Below, piece by piece: positions 62,063 through 64,000 of a DNA stretch of 64,000 nucleotides. This DNA is from Microbacterium aoyamense. GTDB taxonomy: Bacteria; Actinomycetota; Actinomycetes; Actinomycetales; Microbacteriaceae. The DNA is taken from assembly GCF_023155855.1 (NCBI RefSeq), contig NZ_JAKNUT010000001.1, positions 744,001-808,000 on the forward strand, written 5' to 3'. The first letter of the stretch is position 1, and every line of letters starts with the position of its first letter. Both the position numbers and the translations under genes were made by a program. The notes beneath the pieces were generated by a model, which was not told where the DNA came from, searched no databases, and saw only the letters and a list, made by a program, of their open reading frames with translations.

Positions 62063-62745
62063 GCCGCACGATCAACGTCGTCCGTATGCAGTTCGTCAAC
62101 AAGCAGACGTTCATCTGGGTACCGCTGATCGTCCTCGTCGGCGCCTTCCTGCTCAGCCTCGCGATCTACGCGATGATCCCGACCGACGCCGTGAAGGTCG
62201 GCGGAGGTTCGGGCGCACCGCTGTGGTACTTCATGGTCGTCGGCGTGCAGGCGCTGACGCTCAGCTTCCCCTTCTCGCAGGCGATGAGCGTGACACGGCG
62301 CGAGTTCTTCCTGGGAACCCTCGGTGCCGCGCTCGTGACCGCCGTCATGCTGGCGATCATCTTCGTGATCGGCGGTCTCGTCGAGCAGGCGACGCACGGC
62401 TGGGGGATGAACGGATACTTCTTCTACTTCGACTGGATCTGGGCCGCGGGACCCCTTGCCGCGTTCTTCATCTACTTCGTGGTCGCGATGCTGTTCTTCG
62501 TCGTCGGCTTCTGGGCGGCGACGATCTACAAGCGCTGGGGCGCCCTCTGGCTCACCGTGGTTCTCGTCGGCATCGCGTTCGTGCTGGTCGGGCTCATGTG
62601 GGTCACGGGCTTCGCCAACGCCTGGGTCCAGGTCTTCACCTGGTTCGCCGTCACCGGGGCGCTCGGGCTCGCGCTGTGGGGCGTGCTCCTCGGGGCAGTG
62701 CTCGCCGCGATCTCGTTCGCCATTCTGCGGCGGGCGATCCCGTAG
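62059..62745 (+). CDS. ABC transporter permease subunit
   Basis: The 228-residue protein has about six membrane helices (for example IWVPLIVLVGAFLLSLAIYAMI, then LGAALVTAVMLAIIFVIGGLV and the last VLLGAVLAAISFAILRR) and no conserved export motif. It is co-translated with the ATPase through a 4-bp ATGA overlap. Together with the YtrA-type regulator it forms a compact three-gene stress or detoxification module. The cargo cannot be inferred. Confidence 0.85.
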   Translation: MSRTINVVRMQFVNKQTFIWVPLIVLVGAFLLSLAIYAMIPTDAVKVGGGSGAPLWYFMVVGVQALTLSFPFSQAMSVTRREFFLGTLGAALVTAVMLAIIFVIGGLVEQATHGWGMNGYFFYFDWIWAAGPLAAFFIYFVVAMLFFVVGFWAATIYKRWGALWLTVVLVGIAFVLVGLMWVTGFANAWVQVFTWFAVTGALGLALWGVLLGAVLAAISFAILRRAIP

Positions 62746-62767
62746 CCGCCGGCTTCGCGGTTACGGT

Positions 62768-62798
62768 CGGCCGACGGGTGCTCAGCGCCCGTCGGCCG
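62768..62798. terminator. Two-way terminator between the permease and chorismate mutase genes
   Basis: A perfect 11-bp stem (arm CGGCCGACGGG) with a 9-nt loop overlaps the 3' end of the chorismate mutase gene. It lies 23 bp after the permease stop. Confidence 0.8.
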
Positions 62799-63078
62799 CT
62801 TCCGTGTGGTGGCGGATGACCTCGGCCACCACGAAGTTGAACCACTTCTCGGCGAACTCGGGATCGAGGTCGGCATCGTGCGCCAGCGTGCGCAGGCGAG
62901 CGAGCTGGCGCTCTTCACGTGCGGGGTCGGATGCCGGCATCCCGTGCTCGGCCTTCAGCTCACCGACCTGCTTCGTGCACTTGAAGCGCTCGGCGAGCAG
63001 GAAGATCAGGGCGGCATCCACGTTGTCGATGCTGCTGCGAAGTCTCAGCAGTGTCTGCGTCGGGTCGGCGTCGCTCAT
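62782..63078 (-). CDS. AroQ-type chorismate mutase
   Basis: The 98-residue all-helical protein has the AroQ pattern: LLRLRSSIDNVDAALIFLLAERFKCTKQVGELKAEHG (about 9-45, with the active-site Arg and Lys) and DPAREERQLARLRTLAHDADLDPEFAEKWF. It converts chorismate to prephenate for phenylalanine and tyrosine. There is no DAHP synthase or dehydratase fusion. The ATG at 63078 has TACGCT 7 nt upstream, so the gene is leaderless and has its own promoter. Its 3' end lies inside a terminator hairpin shared with the convergent permease gene. Confidence 0.9.
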   Translation of the reverse strand: MSDADPTQTLLRLRSSIDNVDAALIFLLAERFKCTKQVGELKAEHGMPASDPAREERQLARLRTLAHDADLDPEFAEKWFNFVVAEVIRHHTEAADGR

Positions 63079-63157
63079 GGCTCCGAGCGTAGCGCGGCCC
63101 AGAGATCACCCGCGGCGGGCGAGCGGGTGAGCCGCACGCGGCTCTAGAGTGTGACGC

Positions 63158-64000
63158 ATGACCGACGACTCCGCCCCCCTCGCCGTGGATCCGACTGCAG
63201 GGACGGATGCCGCGGCCGACGCATCTGACGCCCCCTCCGCGCCGCCCACCAAGGCCTTCTGGGCGCGACTCGACAGCCCCTTCCCCGTCGGCTTCTTCGT
63301 GACCCTCGGTGGCCTGGCGGCCATCCTGCTCGGCATCGCGATCACCAACATCGCGACGGTCCTCATCTACATCGCACTCGCGATGTTCGCCTCGCTGGGC
63401 CTCGATCCCGTCCTCAAGTGGCTCGAGCGGCACAAGGTCTCCCGCGTATGGGGCATCGTCATCGTGTTCTTCGTCCTCGTGGTCGTGGGTGCCGGACTGC
63501 TCTGGCTCGTGGTCCCGACCCTCGTGACGCAGATCACGCAGTTCTTCTCGACGCTCCCCGCCACGATCAACAACTTCATGGCGTCGGACTTCTACCACTG
63601 GCTCGAGGGCATCTTCGGCGAGGGCCTGACCGACCTCGTCGACGACGTCCAGAAATTCCTCACCAACCCGGCCAACATCGCCGCGATCTCGGGCGGAGTG
63701 CTCAAGGTCGGCGTTGGCATCGCGACCGCGATCTCGGGTCTGCTGATCGTCGTCGTGCTGACGCTGTACTTCGTCGCTTCGCTGCCCGCGATCAAGGAGT
63801 CGCTCGTCCGCTTCGCTCCGGCGCGCAACCGCACGAAGGTGCACGCGATGACCGACGAGATCACCGACTCGATCGGCGCCTACCTCATGGGCATGGTCGT
63901 CCTGGCGTTCTTCAACTCGGTGGTGGCCTTCACGCTGCACCTGATCCTCGGGCTGCCCTACCCGCTCCTCATGGGCGTGCTGGCCTTCACGATCACGATC
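63158..64000 (+). CDS. AI-2E family transporter (partial, continues past the window)
   Basis: The 281 visible residues start with an Asp/Ala-rich cytoplasmic head of about 40 residues. Membrane segments follow, in the order of the TqsA/AI-2E exporter family (FFVTLGGLAAILLGIAITNIATVLIYIALAMFASLGLDPVLKWLERHKVSR, ISGLLIVVVLTLYFVASLP and GAYLMGMVVLAFFNSVVAFTLHLILGLPYPLLMGVLAFTI). Family members transport autoinducer-2 or, in some bacteria, sodium for protons; the function is uncertain. The ATG follows TAGAGT (63145-63150) by 7 nt. The C-terminus lies outside the window. Confidence 0.85.
   Translation, partial: MTDDSAPLAVDPTAGTDAAADASDAPSAPPTKAFWARLDSPFPVGFFVTLGGLAAILLGIAITNIATVLIYIALAMFASLGLDPVLKWLERHKVSRVWGIVIVFFVLVVVGAGLLWLVVPTLVTQITQFFSTLPATINNFMASDFYHWLEGIFGEGLTDLVDDVQKFLTNPANIAAISGGVLKVGVGIATAISGLLIVVVLTLYFVASLPAIKESLVRFAPARNRTKVHAMTDEITDSIGAYLMGMVVLAFFNSVVAFTLHLILGLPYPLLMGVLAFTITI

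Overview
The window looks like chromosomal DNA of a high-GC Gram-positive actinobacterium, most likely a Microbacterium-type member of Microbacteriaceae. The grounds are the very GC-rich third codon positions, the gene families, GTG starts, many apparently leaderless genes (a TANNNT -10 box 6 to 8 nt before the start codon) and the frequent word GGATGCC/GGCATCC. Every assignment rests on motifs read by eye; no database search was possible. I see no tRNA, rRNA, CRISPR array, insertion sequence or prophage.

Layout. 1-5.5 kb is a divergent purine (urate/ureide) catabolism cluster: AtzH-like/amidase fusion, formamidase-type hydrolase and allantoinase on the minus strand, and OHCU decarboxylase, HIU hydrolase and urate oxidase on the plus strand. 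A matching NCS2 purine permease lies at 26.0-27.5 kb. 5.5-13.1 kb is a four-gene minus-strand operon joined by 4-bp overlaps: two transglutaminase-fold proteins (one with a DUF2126 region), a circularly permuted ATP-grasp/alpha-E protein and a zinc-ribbon metallopeptidase. This is a predicted amidoligase/peptide-modification system of unknown product. 13.2-14.5 kb holds an NTF2-like protein and a GerW/YtfJ-like protein.

14.6-19.9 kb is the clearest accessory segment. It holds an AbiTii-type abortive-infection protein and a compact three-gene ABC-3C conflict system: an effector with an N-terminal PD-(D/E)XK-like nuclease, a middle component and a zinc-hook ABC ATPase. A small helical protein is divergent from it. 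The GGATGCC word that marks the rest of the window is missing here, which suggests acquisition. 20-25.9 kb is a regulatory/metabolic patch: GNAT, alpha/beta hydrolase, a DGPF-ECF42 sigma pair with a recognisable autoregulatory promoter, a glycosyltransferase, and a lipoprotein resembling class C beta-lactamases but lacking their catalytic residues.

27.7-32.9 kb has a LacI-controlled GH13 alpha-glucosidase, an M20 amidohydrolase and a VanZ-RDD fusion. 33-44.9 kb is dominated by potassium handling. It has a KimA-like permease, sufS-sufU, and kdpFABCDE with an extra 27-residue membrane peptide before kdpF and a one-base frameshift in kdpA. 44.9-52.6 kb has TerC, a fatty acid desaturase, an ArsR-SRPBCC-hydrolase operon, a secreted protein with three CWB2 repeats and a Crp/Fnr regulator. 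52.7-57 kb has purL, a small membrane protein and a tandem pair of paralogous unknown proteins with near-identical promoters. 57-60.3 kb is a glycine-betaine/proline OpuA transporter with an unusually long upstream region. 60.7-64 kb has a YtrA-type GntR-ABC exporter operon with a strong palindromic operator, a chorismate mutase and the start of an AI-2E family transporter.

Convergent gene pairs are usually separated by GC-rich hairpins that probably act as two-way terminators. Osmotic and ionic homeostasis is a recurring theme (KimA-like permease, Kdp, OpuA), alongside nitrogen salvage from purines.
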